DNA of 64,000 bases, taken from assembly GCA_005406025.1 (NCBI GenBank), contig BGZK01000210.1, positions 496,001 to 560,000 on the forward strand, in the 5' to 3' direction. Both the position numbers and the translations under genes were made by a program. The first letter of the stretch is position 1. The number at the start of each line of letters is the position of its first letter. Origin of the DNA: Eumeta japonica. Taxonomy: Eukaryota; Arthropoda; Insecta; Lepidoptera; Psychidae. The notes under the pieces were generated by a model. It did no database searches. It saw nothing but the letters and a program-made list of their open reading frames with translations, and had not been told where the DNA came from. This document shows, in pieces, positions 36,011 to 47,965 of this stretch.

Positions 36011-37149
36011 TGCCCGACAGCGAGCAATGATTTCTATTGTTTGTTGTTTTAATCTTCGATTTCTGTGAGGGGAGTGAATCTTGCGCGTTTGAGAGCTGGT
36101 TATTCATTTCTATGGCTTTGAAAAAAAGACTCAGAATGGTAATTCTGGGGCGGGCTATACAAATCTTGTAGTTTTAACAAGTGGTATAACAATAGTGGGC
36201 AGTGAGCATTTCACAGTAATTCACAACTACCACAATGCGGCCATTGCATATTTCTACATTTAACGAATAAAGCAGTTAAGCGCTAGTCGGATTCGTGCAT
36301 TTGGTGTTTCGTGATATGATTGTAATGAATGAAAATTTCTTTTGATCTATCTCCGCATGTCTTTTTATCACGTGCTTTTTTTTCTTAGACAATAGAGACA
36401 ATCAGTATCTAAAGTCATTTCACAAATAAGATATAATATTTTCCTTTAGTCGTTTTTTCCGTCATGCCATTTCGATTTTCAATCCACCCTAGGGATTCGT
36501 TCAGCAAAATTAATTGTCTATAACGTAAAGTCACAGAATTTAATATGTTCAAAGTTTTAAGCATTATATTTTTATATGACTCAGTTGGGTAGTTTTGACG
36601 CCAGTTCACTTAAGACTAAGCAGTGACAGCACATTGCTTCATTTTCAACGCTGCTCATTTGAGCGACCTATGACGTCATCCAATGAAGACAAAATTGGGT
36701 CGAACAAGTGTTTTTGTGCAATCGCCGATCTTCACAATGAAATTTTGTATGACCTTAACTGATGTCAAATTACTCGGTAATGATAATATTGTTTATAATA
36801 CCAGAACGTTTATCTTGCTAACTATTTTATACTATGTCTGTTTGTCTCCCGTCTTTAAACAATGTTAACCCTACAGCCTTTGTTGTTCAATTTAATATGC
36901 TTACATGGAATATTCAAAATTATCAATCTTGATTTTTGCATGATTTCTGGGCGATGTATCTCACTTATAAGGAAAAATATGGGCACCATATAGGCACTTC
37001 ATATAAGTTTTATACAGGAATAATAAGCTGTATACACAAAGAAATACGGGAATGAATTCTATAAACAAGTTCTAATTGAACTGAAAATTAGCAAAAAACC
37101 TTATAAAGTAAATGAAGATAAATAAACTGTTATTTAAATCTTATTAGTT
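36011..37149. other. noncoding region with one CRE/CCAAT pair
   Basis: TGACGTCA (36671-36678) is followed at once by TCCAAT, a combination seen in promoters and enhancers. Otherwise AT-rich with no gene. Short frames around it lack domains. Confidence 0.45.
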
Positions 37150-37573
37150 TACTTATTCTCCAGTCTTAGTCTCCAGATGGTGTCAACCTGAACAAAGCCT
37201 GTCCAGCTCTGAGCAGGGGCACACGGGCACGCGCACCCGGAGTCTTCGAGATGCTGTCTGTCCCAGTCACTACTTCTTTGTATCCTTTCCACTCCAAAAC
37301 CTCAATGTCCCTTTCACCTCTCATCCTTCCTATTCTTTATCCCTCCTACTCCCCCAAAAATTATAAAATTTAATGTTCGCAGAAATTAAAAAAATATTAC
37401 GCCAGGAGAGTACTGGCATTGCCAGAGAATCCCTCCCCGGGCTAGTCCCGGGCAGTCCCATCGTAATCGTATCTGGGGGGAACAACTTTCCGTACTGGTG
37501 AATCGGGAACTCTAGGCCCGATTGCGGCGACGAAGTTCACTACCCGTAACGTCTAGTTCCCCGGAGAGGTAAA

Positions 37574-38310
37574 ATGAGGACCGGAAAAGTCCATTTCAAT
37601 ACTCTGAATGTTTGTTGAAGTATGGATAATAAAATCGATGATGTTTGCGAATCGATGAAAGACAGGCGACTGGATATTCTATGCGTGAATGAGACTAAAA
37701 GGAAAGGTAGTGGTAGAGCCATCAAACACAAATCCTTCGATACTTATTAGTCTGGCGTTGATTAGAGCCAACGACGATGCCGCGGTGTTGGCTTCGCCCT
37801 ATTAGAAAGATTATCTGAATGTATAAACGGTTACGAATGTGTAATTCCAAGGCTCCTCTAGCTCCGAGTTAAAATTGGACTGACATGGATCTTTATTTTA
37901 GGCGTATACACCCCAGATATGTCCAAACCGCTCGAGGAGCTGGAGGGCTTAAGGGCTGATGTGAGGGATATATTAGTGAAATGTCACAGAAATGAAAGGA
38001 TAGTAATATTAGGTGATTGTAATGCCTAGGTGGGTGTACAACGGAACGGATATGAGAAAGTCTTAGATAAATTTTGAGATGAAAGAGTGAATGAGAATGG
38101 TGTTTGCCTTCTCCCACTGTGTCAAGAACTTAATTTGTGTGTGACAAATACTACGTTTGGCCACAGAAGGATACACTCATACACCTGGCGGAGAGGAGAA
38201 AACAAAAGCATGTTACAATTTATAATTGTGGGTAATCGGTTGAGAAGCAAAATAATAGATACGAGAGTGTACCGTGGCGTCAACGTTGATACAGACCATT
38301 TCTTAATTGT
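37574..38310 (+). pseudogene. LINE endonuclease domain (decayed ORF2 start)
   Basis: The ATG follows GGAGAGGTAAA. The translation has the landmarks of an exonuclease-endonuclease-phosphatase fold: ILCVNETK (catalytic Glu), GVYTP, ILGDCNA (38009-38026, catalytic Asp and Asn), YTWRRG, and TDHFLIV (38291-38299 encodes TDH). In active copies this nicks the target DNA. Stops after FNTLNVC, before SGVD and after CNA, plus frame changes, break it. The family is RTE-like, of the kind often annotated in databases as craniofacial development protein 2-like. Confidence 0.75.
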
Positions 38311-39460
38311 CTGTCTAATTGAGGTTTTATGCCAGCGTTGGAGACATAATGCAAAAATGGTCACTATGGAGCTAGAACGAATAAAAATTGGTAAGCTTCA
38401 GGGTCAGAATGTAAAAGATGAGTATGTAGAACGATTGAAAGATAGTTTGGGTGAAATCAAGCAGCATGAATGTTTAGAACTTGATTAATTATGGAAGGTG
38501 ACGAAATCTGTATGAAAGGATGAAGCAAAAAAATAATGTGGAGTGAATAAAAAAAAGTGTTATTAAAAAAGATAATGAATAGTAGAAATTCGATATAAGG
38601 AAAGTAGTCAGTAAAAAGAAGAAAGCATGGCTGGATTTGCTGCCTGCAAAGGTCAACTACAGAGCACAAACAAAAGACATCTTGAAAGATAAACTAAAGG
38701 ATGCTGAAAGTACGTATAAAAATGCAAAAATAAGAGCTAAAGAATGTGTAAAAAGAAGAAAGAATGAAATGAAAGAACGTTATGTTAGGAGATTCTCGGA
38801 TAATTTCGGGGAAAATCTAAAACTTTTTTAACATATGGTGAAAAGGACTCGGAATAATTCCGAGGCATCTTGTATCCATATGATGGACATTTACTGATTG
38901 AGAAAAATAATGTGAAAAGGCGGTGGAAGAATTATTTCGAAAGCGCTTTGCATATGAGGATACAGTTGCAGATGTCAATGTTAATACAACTGGGAATATA
39001 ATTGATGATAGAAATGAAAATGAAATTATGATGGATTAAATCATGAAAGCACTAAAACATATGAAAGTTGGAAGAGCTGGCGAATATAATTGAATCTCGT
39101 CAGAGAGGCTGAGAGGCGGCGGGGGTATAGTGGCAAGCCTGCTGTACCATCTCTTTAACAAATGATAGCAAAGCCTAATAACTGGTATAAATGAGTCATT
39201 GTAACCCTCTATAAAGGGAAAGGCTCACGGCAGGTATGCTCAAATTACCACCCTATAAGCCTCCTCAGCGTCGTTGGCAAACTTTATTAAAAAATCATTA
39301 TCGAAAAAGTTGTGAATAAGACTGAAAACAAGATTTGATACATACAAGCGGGATTTCGAAAAGGAATGGGGTGTATGGACCAAATTTTTTCTCATTGGAG
39401 TAAACTTTTTGGCCAGAGGTCAAAAGTTTCATTTGGATGTTTGTTCATTTGACCTTTTGG
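38311..39460 (+). pseudogene. LINE ORF2 linker and partial reverse transcriptase
   Basis: The linker is Lys/Glu-rich with a KKKAWLDLLPAK segment and an ERYVRRFSDNF segment. RT begins with KALKHMKVGRAGEYN, then VASLLYHLFNK, VTLYKGKGSRQV, NYHPISLLSVVGKLY (about 39243-39285), AGFRKGMGCMDQIF (39346-39390), and a decayed trace to about 39455. The catalytic YxDD region is missing. Several stops and frameshifts are present. Confidence 0.7.
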
Positions 39461-39472
39461 CCAAAAAGTTCA
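39401..39472. repeat. imperfect inverted repeat at the LINE breakpoint
   Basis: TAAACTTTTTGGCCAGAGGTCAAA (39401-39424) faces TGACCTTTTGGCCAAAAAGTTCA (39450-39472) around a 25-base spacer. The left arm is still LINE RT sequence, and the family match ends at the right arm. This suggests that an inverted copy marks the rearrangement that removed the 3' half. Confidence 0.7.
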
Positions 39473-40059
39473 TCGTACGTACGAAAAATCTTGTCATAGG
39501 TTCCAACCCGATCGGACGTAACATTTATTCTGTGAAAATGTTTGATGTGCGATATCTCTCGATTGTCTGGGCCGATCTTCACCATTCAAACACCAATCGA
39601 TTGCTTATGTTTTTTTAACTAATTTTTAAATAGTCATTATAGGCCTATCGGACTACTGCGGTTTTCTTCTCATATAGGATTAGCTTAAGCGGGTCTTACA
39701 CATTTTATAGAACGTTCAGAAATTAAGCTTCTCCTAGATCTTTCGGAATTTCGTACGACACGTGATCTGTTTTTCTAAACTACTATATCAAAGTGCCAGA
39801 TCTCTTTACAGTTAAATATCGTTGCAAATATAAAAGAGTTCTAAAAATATGTATATCCTCTTGCGCATTCCATTCATGTCGGTTAATTTCGCACCATATC
39901 AAAACGATAAATTAACATTTCCTAAAATTAATTATCTACAAGTTTATGACAACAATTCGAAACAAAACTCACAACAGACATACATCACCGTACATCCGTG
40001 ACGTCGTGATTAATAGTCCGATCGCTGTTTATTGTACGCATGTACACGACGTACACACG
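39473..40059. other. noncoding region
   Basis: Nothing recognisable; the LINE does not continue here. Confidence 0.55.
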
Positions 40060-40215
40060 GATACTGTCGCATGTCGCCCGGTCGCGTGCGGCGCGGCTCG
40101 TACCAGGCGCTAATGAAGTGGGGGTAGTTTCGTCGCTCGTGTGAACTACGCCTTATGACGCCCCACTAAATTAACACTTTGGTGCTTGTGTCCGTGGAGC
40201 GATAATGGGGTTTTT
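40060..40215. promoter_or_regulatory. CpG-rich island
   Basis: Contains GTCGCCCGGTCGCGTGCGGCG, CGCTAATGAAG and CTAAATTAACAC (homeodomain-like). No frame of interest. Candidate regulatory island by composition. Confidence 0.25.
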
Positions 40216-40314
40216 CGACGATCACCATTTTCTTAGGGTTGTGCGGTCTACGCGTAATTGTATATCGTTATCTTGACAATGTTTCGAAAATAGCGTGCCG
40301 AATCCATATTACGG

Positions 40315-40690
40315 ATGCGGCTTCATCACATGGGTATAATTTCTTCGTATTTCAATCAATCGAATGTCAGTTCCGCTACTAATTTCGCTCTTAATCAAGA
40401 ACCTGATTTTGGCTTTAATATTAATTCGGCTCGCGGCACCAATCTCGATTTTCCCTTTAGTTTTCATTTCGGCTCTTGCGACTTTAGTTTCGGTCCCAAA
40501 CCCGACATTGTCGTTGATTTCGGTCTCCTTCCGCTTTGAATTTTAATCTCGGTGTCATTTAGGTCTATTTGGTCCCAACCTTACCCACGACCGTGTTTTA
40601 GACCAATATAGGTCATCGTCTCGATCCAGTTCCCATTCTATTTTCCAATTATAATCCCAATTCCGGTCTCGATTTAAAAAGTTTTATAAT
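40315..40690. repeat. longest degenerate hexamer-phased tract
   Basis: For about 370 bases the + strand keeps a pyrimidine-biased six-base rhythm with words such as CTCGAT, TTTCGG, TCCCAA, GTCTCG and GATTTC. Overlapping open frames (40315-40539 and 40364-40546) therefore alternate two residue types, such as DF-GF or LI-SV, and are by-products of the repeat. Related tracts lie at 195, 11530, 34740, 41080 and 43375. The origin is unknown: an old microsatellite, or the repeat array of a transposon. Confidence 0.55.
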
Positions 40691-41079
40691 AAAAAGGCTA
40701 TATTTACTGATTAAGCAGTTTAGCATGAAAAGATAATTATTTGTTAGTACCTATGAACTACATTCTTGGCTAGAAAATTTAATAGCACGGTAATGCTTGT
40801 GTGTCCGCCGTAAAAATTTCAGAACTCCATTTTTTTAGAACTAGTGCTTTTATTACAACATTGTTTAATTAAAAGAAATTATCCATTTTACTCACAAAAA
40901 CTATTCCTTTAATAATAATTAAATTTGTTAAACTACACCGTTGTGCATTTGTGACCAACGAATTCAACAGTTGTGGTAATTTTTCACTAACCCGCTGTGC
41001 CATATAGATATTCGATTTAGAAATAATCGATTGCGGCAGAGACACACAGATGTCAATGCAGTCCTTCTATATGTAGTCC
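40691..41079. other. AT-rich noncoding region
   Basis: Nothing recognisable. Confidence 0.55.
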
Positions 41080-41150
41080 CGTATAAAATCGGGATTTGAG
41101 TTAAAATATAAATTGGATTTAAAACTAGATTGAGATCAAATCGGGATCAT
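41080..41150. repeat. degenerate hexamer-phased tract, purine strand
   Basis: AAATCGGGATTTGAGTTAAA and GATTGAGATCAAATCGGGATC follow the complement of the hexamer word set. The orientation is opposite to the tract at 40315. Confidence 0.35.
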
Positions 41151-41504
41151 AATCTAAAAGTCACAAGTTTACATGCGCTTTAACTCAAAATCACAATGAA
41201 TTACATTTGAAAACAATAACAAACGCATAGATACAAATATCGATATACATTATTTCATATAATTTTCCTACTCCAGCAATCGAAGATTTTTACTGACGTC
41301 GAATTGCCAATAACTCTGGCCACTAACGGCGCGCTTAAAAAAAAAGTTGGAGTGGTACCCAATGAGCGGGTGACATGTTGGTATGTCGTATAGCATAAGT
41401 GAGGATGTGCGTATAGGATAGGTGAAGACAAGTGAACCTTCGAACTTTTTTAAGTGTAACATTTTCGAAGGACAAACGAGTATGCGAGCCACCAAAAGTA
41501 GATA

Positions 41505-41655
41505 GTCACCGCCGCCCATGCACACTCGCTACCCCAGAGGAATCATCAAAGCATTACCGGCTTCTTGGGTAGGGATAGAACATTTGATGACAGGGGAAAG
41601 GCTTGATGAAGGTGATGGAGGTGATGGATGAAATGAGGTGATGGAGGGAGGAGTG
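41505..41655 (+). mobile_element. dispersed repeat family R1, 5' part
   Basis: CGCCCATGCACACTCGC, CCCCAGAGGAATCATC, CCGGCTTCTTGGGTAGGGAT and a GATGGAGGTGATGGATGA tract match the first half of 19470-19770 in the same orientation. The part 41268-41504 in front has no recognised identity. Confidence 0.5.
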
Positions 41656-41934
41656 CGTCAATGTTTTAACTTTTTTATTATTTCAACTTTTTGGTCCAAG
41701 TTCGTCTTATATACAAGAAAAATTATGATCGTTGACTTATAGGCGAGTACAATTTTAAATCTAATGTTTTTTTGTCTACGATATCGATACTGATTTCAAA
41801 CTATTTCTTGTCAAGGTTAAAGTTTTACTCAGCTTTTTTATAGTCCGGTTTATGTAAAACACTCGTGCGTTTCTTAAATTATAAATAACGATAACTGTTT
41901 AATAAGCACACGTATTCGTGTTTGTCACTATAGG
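41656..41934. other. AT-rich noncoding region
   Basis: Nothing recognisable. Confidence 0.55.
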
Positions 41935-42040
41935 TGTTAAGCGCCCAGCCCGCCCAGAACGCCACCTGTCGGCAACTCAATTATGCAAATGCTCGCGGCG
42001 GCATTACCACACGGTAATTGTCGCTTACACACGATGATTT
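41935..42040. promoter_or_regulatory. GC-rich island with a perfect octamer and an E-box
   Basis: ATGCAAAT (41983-41990) is the POU-factor octamer, in the form TTATGCAAAT. CCACCTGTC (CACCTG E-box) lies about 25 bases upstream, and GGTAATTG follows. The compact motif set in a GC-rich patch is a plausible neural or ectodermal enhancer core, but this is inference. Confidence 0.35.
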
Positions 42041-43374
42041 ACCTTAACCAACTAATAGCAATATACGCATTTTTTAAAAACTGTTTTTGATTTTGTAACG
42101 TTGTGTCCATTGTTTACAAACACTTCATGTTGGTCTTGTGATATCTTGTGAATTAGTATATATAACGCATTTTTCATCTAGCACTACTTTCACTGCGATA
42201 AAATGTAAGATAAAATTAATTTATATAATGCTGATAGACAACGAAACTGTATTTTAGTGATTAATAATGAGATACATATATTACAAGCTCAGCGACATAT
42301 TTACAAGAAAAATTGATCATTACAAAACACTCGACTTCGCAGTAACAGAATCAAAAATTTATGAAAAATTGCAATAAGCACTTATTCTTTTACTATTTCA
42401 ATTAAATTTTAATTTAAAGCCATCTTGAATGTCATTTATTCTCATAATTCACTGTAACTCTTGAGATTAGTCCGTATATATTAATGTAAAAATCTTCGAG
42501 ACAGAACAACAATTTTCGGCTCTAAAACATCACGCATTAAAAAGTGCGTGTTTATGTATGTGCCCTTTATTGTATAGCAACACATTCACTTAAATAAAGC
42601 AAGAGCGATTTTGAATTTTCGGCAGTAATGCGTTGAAAAATACTATTAATATATTAATTGTGGTTCAAAAATAATAAAAAAAAAAATTGAATATGTTTTT
42701 AATCTAACCACGCCAAACAATGTTCCATAATGCACATGATTCCTGTCATAATGTCGCGTGACAGATGCGCGTTGTCGTGGTCACATAACACACCGCAAAT
42801 GTCAAGTACACTTGCATAATATAAAACTTAAATTTGAATATATAAGGATTATTGACATATGTGGAAGGGTGGATCCAAAGGGGGTCATGGGATCATGACC
42901 CCCCCCCCTTGGCTGGGTCTTTGTTTTATTATTGTTATCAAATTTGAACTAGTCCTTACTGTTCCTGCCGTGCGAGACCCCCAAGACATAAAAAGTTTGA
43001 TCTGCACCCGAACTAAACTTCTTACAATTACATACAACTGAAGTGCACTAAGTTTAAATGAAACGTGCAACACGTCACTCCCTATGAAATAGAACAATTT
43101 AATATAGAATAGTATTGATATTAGTGTGTGCTGAAATAGTAAACACGTCCTTATCCTATTAATATTATAACACATAACGTCGGTCTCTCTGTCTGCCCGT
43201 TCGTTGTTCATCTGTCCGTGTGTTTGCTTGTAGCCTAAGAACCTCTAATTCGGTTTTTATATTCCCTCTTTTTAATAGAATTACGGTATATCACAAAGTT
43301 TTAGTTTGAATCAATATCCGCTTGCGGCTTTACACGCATGAACATAAATGCGATTCCTTATTTTTCATTTATCG
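42041..43374. other. noncoding region with a GGGTCATG palindrome
   Basis: At 42882-42901 GGGTCATG and CATGACCC are separated by GGAT and followed by a run of about ten C. This may be the end of a degenerate transposon. The open frames 42859-43041 and 42885-43211 have no domain. The rest is AT-rich. Confidence 0.4.
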
Positions 43375-43730
43375 GTCATCGATAACAGTAATCATCGAGA
43401 AATGTGGATCAACCGTGTCGATCTTAACCCTTTCTTGGCCGTGTAGTGGTATCAGAAACGGAACGGTAACCGGTTCCAATAGTTGGGGCAAGATCGTTAA
43501 ATAATAAAATAATTTAGGTGATGCACAAATGTGCATTATTATTAAGCTGTAAAAATATACCGTCCTTCTGAATAATATGATCGGAATATAAACGAGGGCG
43601 AAACTAAGATAGTGATTTGGTATAGGACTGGAATCGAAAGCGATACCGGTATCAATTTTAAGAGCAAGACCGACTTTGGAAAGGAGAAATGGGAGCAGGG
43701 TCATAATTGATAGTGTGAGAGATCTATAAG
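43375..43730. repeat. degenerate hexamer-phased tract, purine strand
   Basis: Words such as GGGCGAAACTAAGAT, GGACTGGAATCGAAAGCG, ACCGGTATC and GGAAAGGAGAAATGGG continue the six-base rhythm, purine-rich on the + strand. The 123-codon minus-strand frame over it is a by-product of this rhythm. Confidence 0.4.
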
Positions 43731-45239
43731 AAAAATTCACGCTACATAACAGAGACGCAGACGAAAGTTTGTAATCGATGTACTAAAATTCACATGCGTG
43801 CCCGTAATATTATATTTTTTATAGTGAAAACTAATAACTGTGGTTATCTATAAACAATGTACGTATTATGTTTCAAATATTTTTGTTGAAATTGAATAAT
43901 TCTCTATTATGTTGTTTTTTTATTTCGTTTTTTAAAATCTATGGTTGAATCATTAGAGGGAAAGCATACAAAATTAACGACTTTCAAAGGTGATAAAGCG
44001 TAAAATATACTTAGACTTGAGAGGAAAAGTCACTAAGAACTTTTGATTGATATTCAAATTTAATGCCACTCCACAGAATAAAGGGCGCAAGGAAGAAAAA
44101 GTTATATATATTTTCCTTTTTTTTAAGAAAAATCCTGTACGAATATAATAGCTTTCTATTATAAAAATATTTATGGATGTCTATGTTAATTGACGATTTT
44201 CAAAAAGTACACAGGAAACTTTTTTCAATTTCGAAGACACTTTTGCAACAAGATCGTTTGAATAGTTATTCCAAATATAAATAATTATTTACGAATAATT
44301 TTATATGTAGAAGATTAAGTAAAAAGTTATATATGGACGACAGGCCAGTCGCTGATAGAGATAAAAAACAATATTGCTAAACATAACAACCTTATTTATT
44401 GGACAAAAATGCACGTCGCGTTTACCGCATCACAAAGCTCACCAAATGACGCGAACTCACGAAAGCTCCCAGCGAAACCGCAAAAGCTTCGACACATAAT
44501 TCGGGCACGAGACTTTTTGGAACACTCGAAACGTATACATAGTCTTGTAACTATTGATCATTGTAATTTTAATTAATTTATTAAATGGTAATGCCATATG
44601 TTTATCATAAATACAATTACAATAAGCAAAATAATGAAATCGCAATAAAAACAATTTATGATAGTTTATCTATGTCGAGACAAGTTTTATTGTTCGAGGG
44701 TAAATGTCTATACGAATTAACCATTAAACTTATAAAGAGATGCAATTCGTTTGAGGCAACTTTCATCCTGTTATTGTTTCAGGTTTTCATCATACTATTG
44801 CTGAGGCACATTCTTCACGCTTTTCTTTATCATTGATAGAAGAACTTAGATCTGAAATTCTCTACATTAGCTAACTATTGCTAACGATCCCTGTCATGCG
44901 AAAATGACGTTGGGCAGATGCCTTAATGTAATCTTCGCGACACGTTGCGAGTGTTTAATTTGGCTTTTAATTTAAATCGGATCGGAGGGTTTAATTTAAA
45001 ATTTCGTAGGTCGATTCGCCCCTGAAATATCTTATGGATCGAAAATAATGTCCTTGAACCACCTGATCACAATTTTTCCTTTCTTACTGTTTACAGTAAT
45101 TATAATTACTAGGTTATGATGTGAATTAGCAAAAGCCATCCAGTTCTTCAAGCCAATAAATTAAATTCCATCTAAATCCTAAAAAACGTGTTAAAAAATT
45201 GTTATAAATTATTTCCCTGGAACTAATATCTGTAGTTTT
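43731..45239. other. AT-rich noncoding region
   Basis: The part 44880-45010 contains several TTAATTT/TTTAATTTAAA words between GC-richer bases (GATCCCTGTCATGCG, CGGATCGGAGGG), which could be a homeodomain-type regulatory site. Nothing coding was recognised. Confidence 0.5.
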
Positions 45240-45665
45240 TGCACAACCTATATGAGGACCCATTTCGGAGAACAATCCCAAGAGGATCCCTATAAGAAGG
45301 GTATAAACCTCATCCCATACAATTCGTGTTGGGACATGACTTCAAATTCATATTTTGGATTGAGGACTTTAAACTTGAGTTTTTCTCAATGGCCCGGTGC
45401 GTGTTGGGAGCTGATAGCGATCTGCTATCACCAATGTGATAACAATGATAATAACAAAGTGTGTACTTAATAACACGGACCGTATAATCTTAATATGACT
45501 CGAGTTAAAACACATTGATCGATTCGCCCGCGTTCAAGGTCTAACCCGATGCCTTCTCATTCGGCGGCTCATTTAAGTCGCACCACTAAAAATTAAACGA
45601 TTTAAGAGTCCCGTCAGCTCAAATCCACATCGTGAACACCCCGGATTTATAACATACCTTAATAA
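45240..45665. other. balanced-composition block of unknown identity
   Basis: It lacks the AT runs of its surroundings and contains the inverted pair TGATAGC/GCTATCA near 45411-45430. A 72-codon frame (45252-45470) shows no domain. It may be an untranslated part of a retroelement or a regulatory island. Confidence 0.3.
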
Positions 45666-46502
45666 TTTTCAGGTAGAGAAAATGAAAATTTTAATTTAAT
45701 ACTTAAAATAGTTTTATATGATCAAAATCATGTAACTCTGATCTTTTTGCGCATGTCATGGTCTACGCATAAGGTTCATCGATAAAGTGCTTTTTTTTTT
45801 AGTTTCAACAAATTAAAGCAAGCAGTCGTTGTTGTCGCGTGCACGTCTACTCGACAATTTGCCGACATATGCGGTGACAACCGCAAATTTTTGATCCACG
45901 TAAGCTTAAATGTTATTGATGCTTTATTGATGAGAACTTATAGAAGCTTCAAGTTTTTAAAAGTACTAAGCCCTTAAATACTATTAATAACTATAATAAT
46001 ATTGGTACTAGTAGATATACTCTAGTTCTTTCATAAGTATGCATATAAAATAAAAATTATGAAAAAAAATTTTTAATAAGAACTTTTATTACTTGTCAAT
46101 AAAAATAACTAAAAGGTTAAAAATAATTTAATATTACCATAATATACCAAGAAATATACTATTTTACAAATATATATTGTCACATTTTTTTAAATGAAAG
46201 CATGTTACACCTTGTTCATTTCTCTTGCCGTCAAAATGGAGCATAAAATTAAAGGTTATTTTAAATAATATGATATAATATACCTATAAAAGGGTATACA
46301 TATTTCTTATCTTAATTAAATGATTTCTAATTTTTAGTATTTATGATTCGAGTTTATGATTATTTTATGCATACATACATATATGAACTTACCAATGTCA
46401 TTTTCTGAATCTCCTCGGCTACAAAGAACACAATATGACAAAATTTTTGCAAATTTCCGCTATGAAACCAAATACAAAAGTTAATTTCTAAAGAAATGTA
46501 CT
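45666..46502. other. AT-rich noncoding region
   Basis: Nothing recognisable. Confidence 0.6.
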
Positions 46503-47416
46503 AAAAAGCGGCCAAGTGTGTGTCGGGACTGTGCGTAGTGTAGGAGTCCATAGTTGTTCTTCACAATATTCGGTTTTAAAAGGGGGCTTTTTATTTGATA
46601 CTCTGAACATATTAATTGAATTCGCGATCAAATGACTAATAACACCTAAAGAGGGCCCCACAATTGAACGTAACCTTAAATTTACTTACGAAAAATTGTT
46701 GTAAGGATGTTATTTAATTTTTTCCTAATTTTACTACATATTTTACTAACAACGTCAACTAATTAATTTTCAAGGGAATTTGTACAAAATTATGCTTTTT
46801 GCTACTCCGAGTACATTTTACAAGTTGCTTTACTAACTATTGGTTAACTTGCAAAAACTGCTTATCTGTGATAGTTTTCCTTTTGATTTCGTTATAAATA
46901 CTACTGCTGTGAATTTTTCACCACATATACAAGAACAAGCATTCACCTGCTTTTTGGGTAATTAATTGTAAAAAAAATAACAATTTAAAGCTTAATGTTT
47001 GGTAAACGGATCCCTAAATCTAAAATGTAGCTGTCGCGGAACGCCTGGCAGATATACAACATCGAAACTATTCTATTATATTCATAAAATATTTTTTTAA
47101 TGAAAATAAACTTTAAATTGCACATAGAAATTGTAAGGGATGTAAGGTATAAAACATTTTTTGAAATGTTTTTGAACGAGCTGTCTAACGATACCCTACA
47201 CTATGGGATATACTAGAAAATATTCATCGACCATTTTCCATATAGCGGAGGTTCTGTTCAAAAATTTATTAGACCCCTCTGTCGGCGTTGTTAATACGTA
47301 TACCCATGCTAAGTTACAGCTTTCTAATACTAAGAATCCCTGAGCTAAAACCCGGCCAACAGACGGACCGACGAACGTGACGAAGGGTTCTTTGCTGACT
47401 ACGGAACACTAAAAAG
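46503..47416 (+). mobile_element. interspersed element with CGGAACCCTAAAA-like terminus, full copy
   Basis: Starts AAAAAGCGGCCAAGTGTGTG, then TCGGGACTG...AGTGTAGGAGTCC, and ends with CAACAGACGGACCGACGAACG, GGGTTC and CTACGGAACACTAAAAAG. The ends match the copies at 5356-6112 and 59382-60093, but the interior differs, so it is a separate subfamily. No coding capacity. Confidence 0.65.
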
Positions 47417-47814
47417 AATATTTTTTATATATCTCTTATGCTGCAATAGGAATTAGCATGTGAGAATGACTACTTATAATGACTAATTTTAAAAACTACA
47501 TGCGTTCTATAAGGTACCTACCGATGAAAAAAACCTTCAAAATTTAGTTACTTCTTTTAAATTTGACCTAACAGTTAATTTCAAAAATAAAAGTTTATAT
47601 ATTACATAAATTGTCTTTTTCCTTGCTACAAGGATCATATTTCTAGCGCTATTGTATTACTTTTAAAAGTTTTAAGAATATATATGAATCAATTTATATG
47701 TAATTCAATTAATACATAAATATTCGCTAAACAAAAAAGTGTTTTTTATCCCTTGATATAGTCCCAGTAAATAAGCGTCTAAACTAAATATTTAAAATAG
47801 TATCTCAGCAACCC
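47417..47814. other. AT-rich noncoding region
   Basis: Nothing recognisable. Confidence 0.6.
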
Positions 47815-47965
47815 CCCACTAGCCGTTCAGCAATTAACCCTTCAATGCGAGCGCCTGTCGCGGCCCTTTCTGCACAAAATTAATACCCACCGCCGCCATT
47901 GTGTCAACTGTCACGTCGCTTCGTAGGGTTGAATTAAAAGTGGGCGTGTATAGACGGTATTCACC
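47815..47965. promoter_or_regulatory. GC-rich island with Pho-like and KLF-like words
   Basis: Contains CACCGCCGCCATTGTG (GCCAT, and CATTGTG Sox-like), AGCAATTAACC and AAAATTAATACC (homeodomain-like), TGTCACGTC and GTGGGCGTG (KLF/Sp-like). No frame of interest. Confidence 0.3.

Larger units (their letters stand above)
37150..39460 (+). mobile_element. RTE-like LINE with 5' UTR, truncated at the 3' side
   Basis: From 37150 to 37573 the sequence matches my recollection of the GC-rich 5' untranslated region of an RTE-like lepidopteran LINE, including AGAGTACTGGCATTGCC, CCCCGGGCTAGTCCCGGG and GGGGGGAACAACTTTCC. ORF2 starts at ATG 37574 and can be followed through endonuclease, linker and the first RT blocks to about 39460, where the family match stops. 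The later RT motifs, C-terminus and 3' end are absent. LINE copies usually lose the 5' end, so losing the 3' end implies a later deletion or rearrangement. Many stops show that it is inactive. Confidence 0.75.

Noticed and set aside
40315..40546. Overlapping open frames of 60-74 codons with a repeated residue rhythm
   Set aside because: The rhythm is produced by the hexamer-phased tract; both frames show it, so neither is coding.
43369..43740. 123-codon minus-strand frame
   Set aside because: It coincides with the purine-strand hexamer tract and has no domain or start context.
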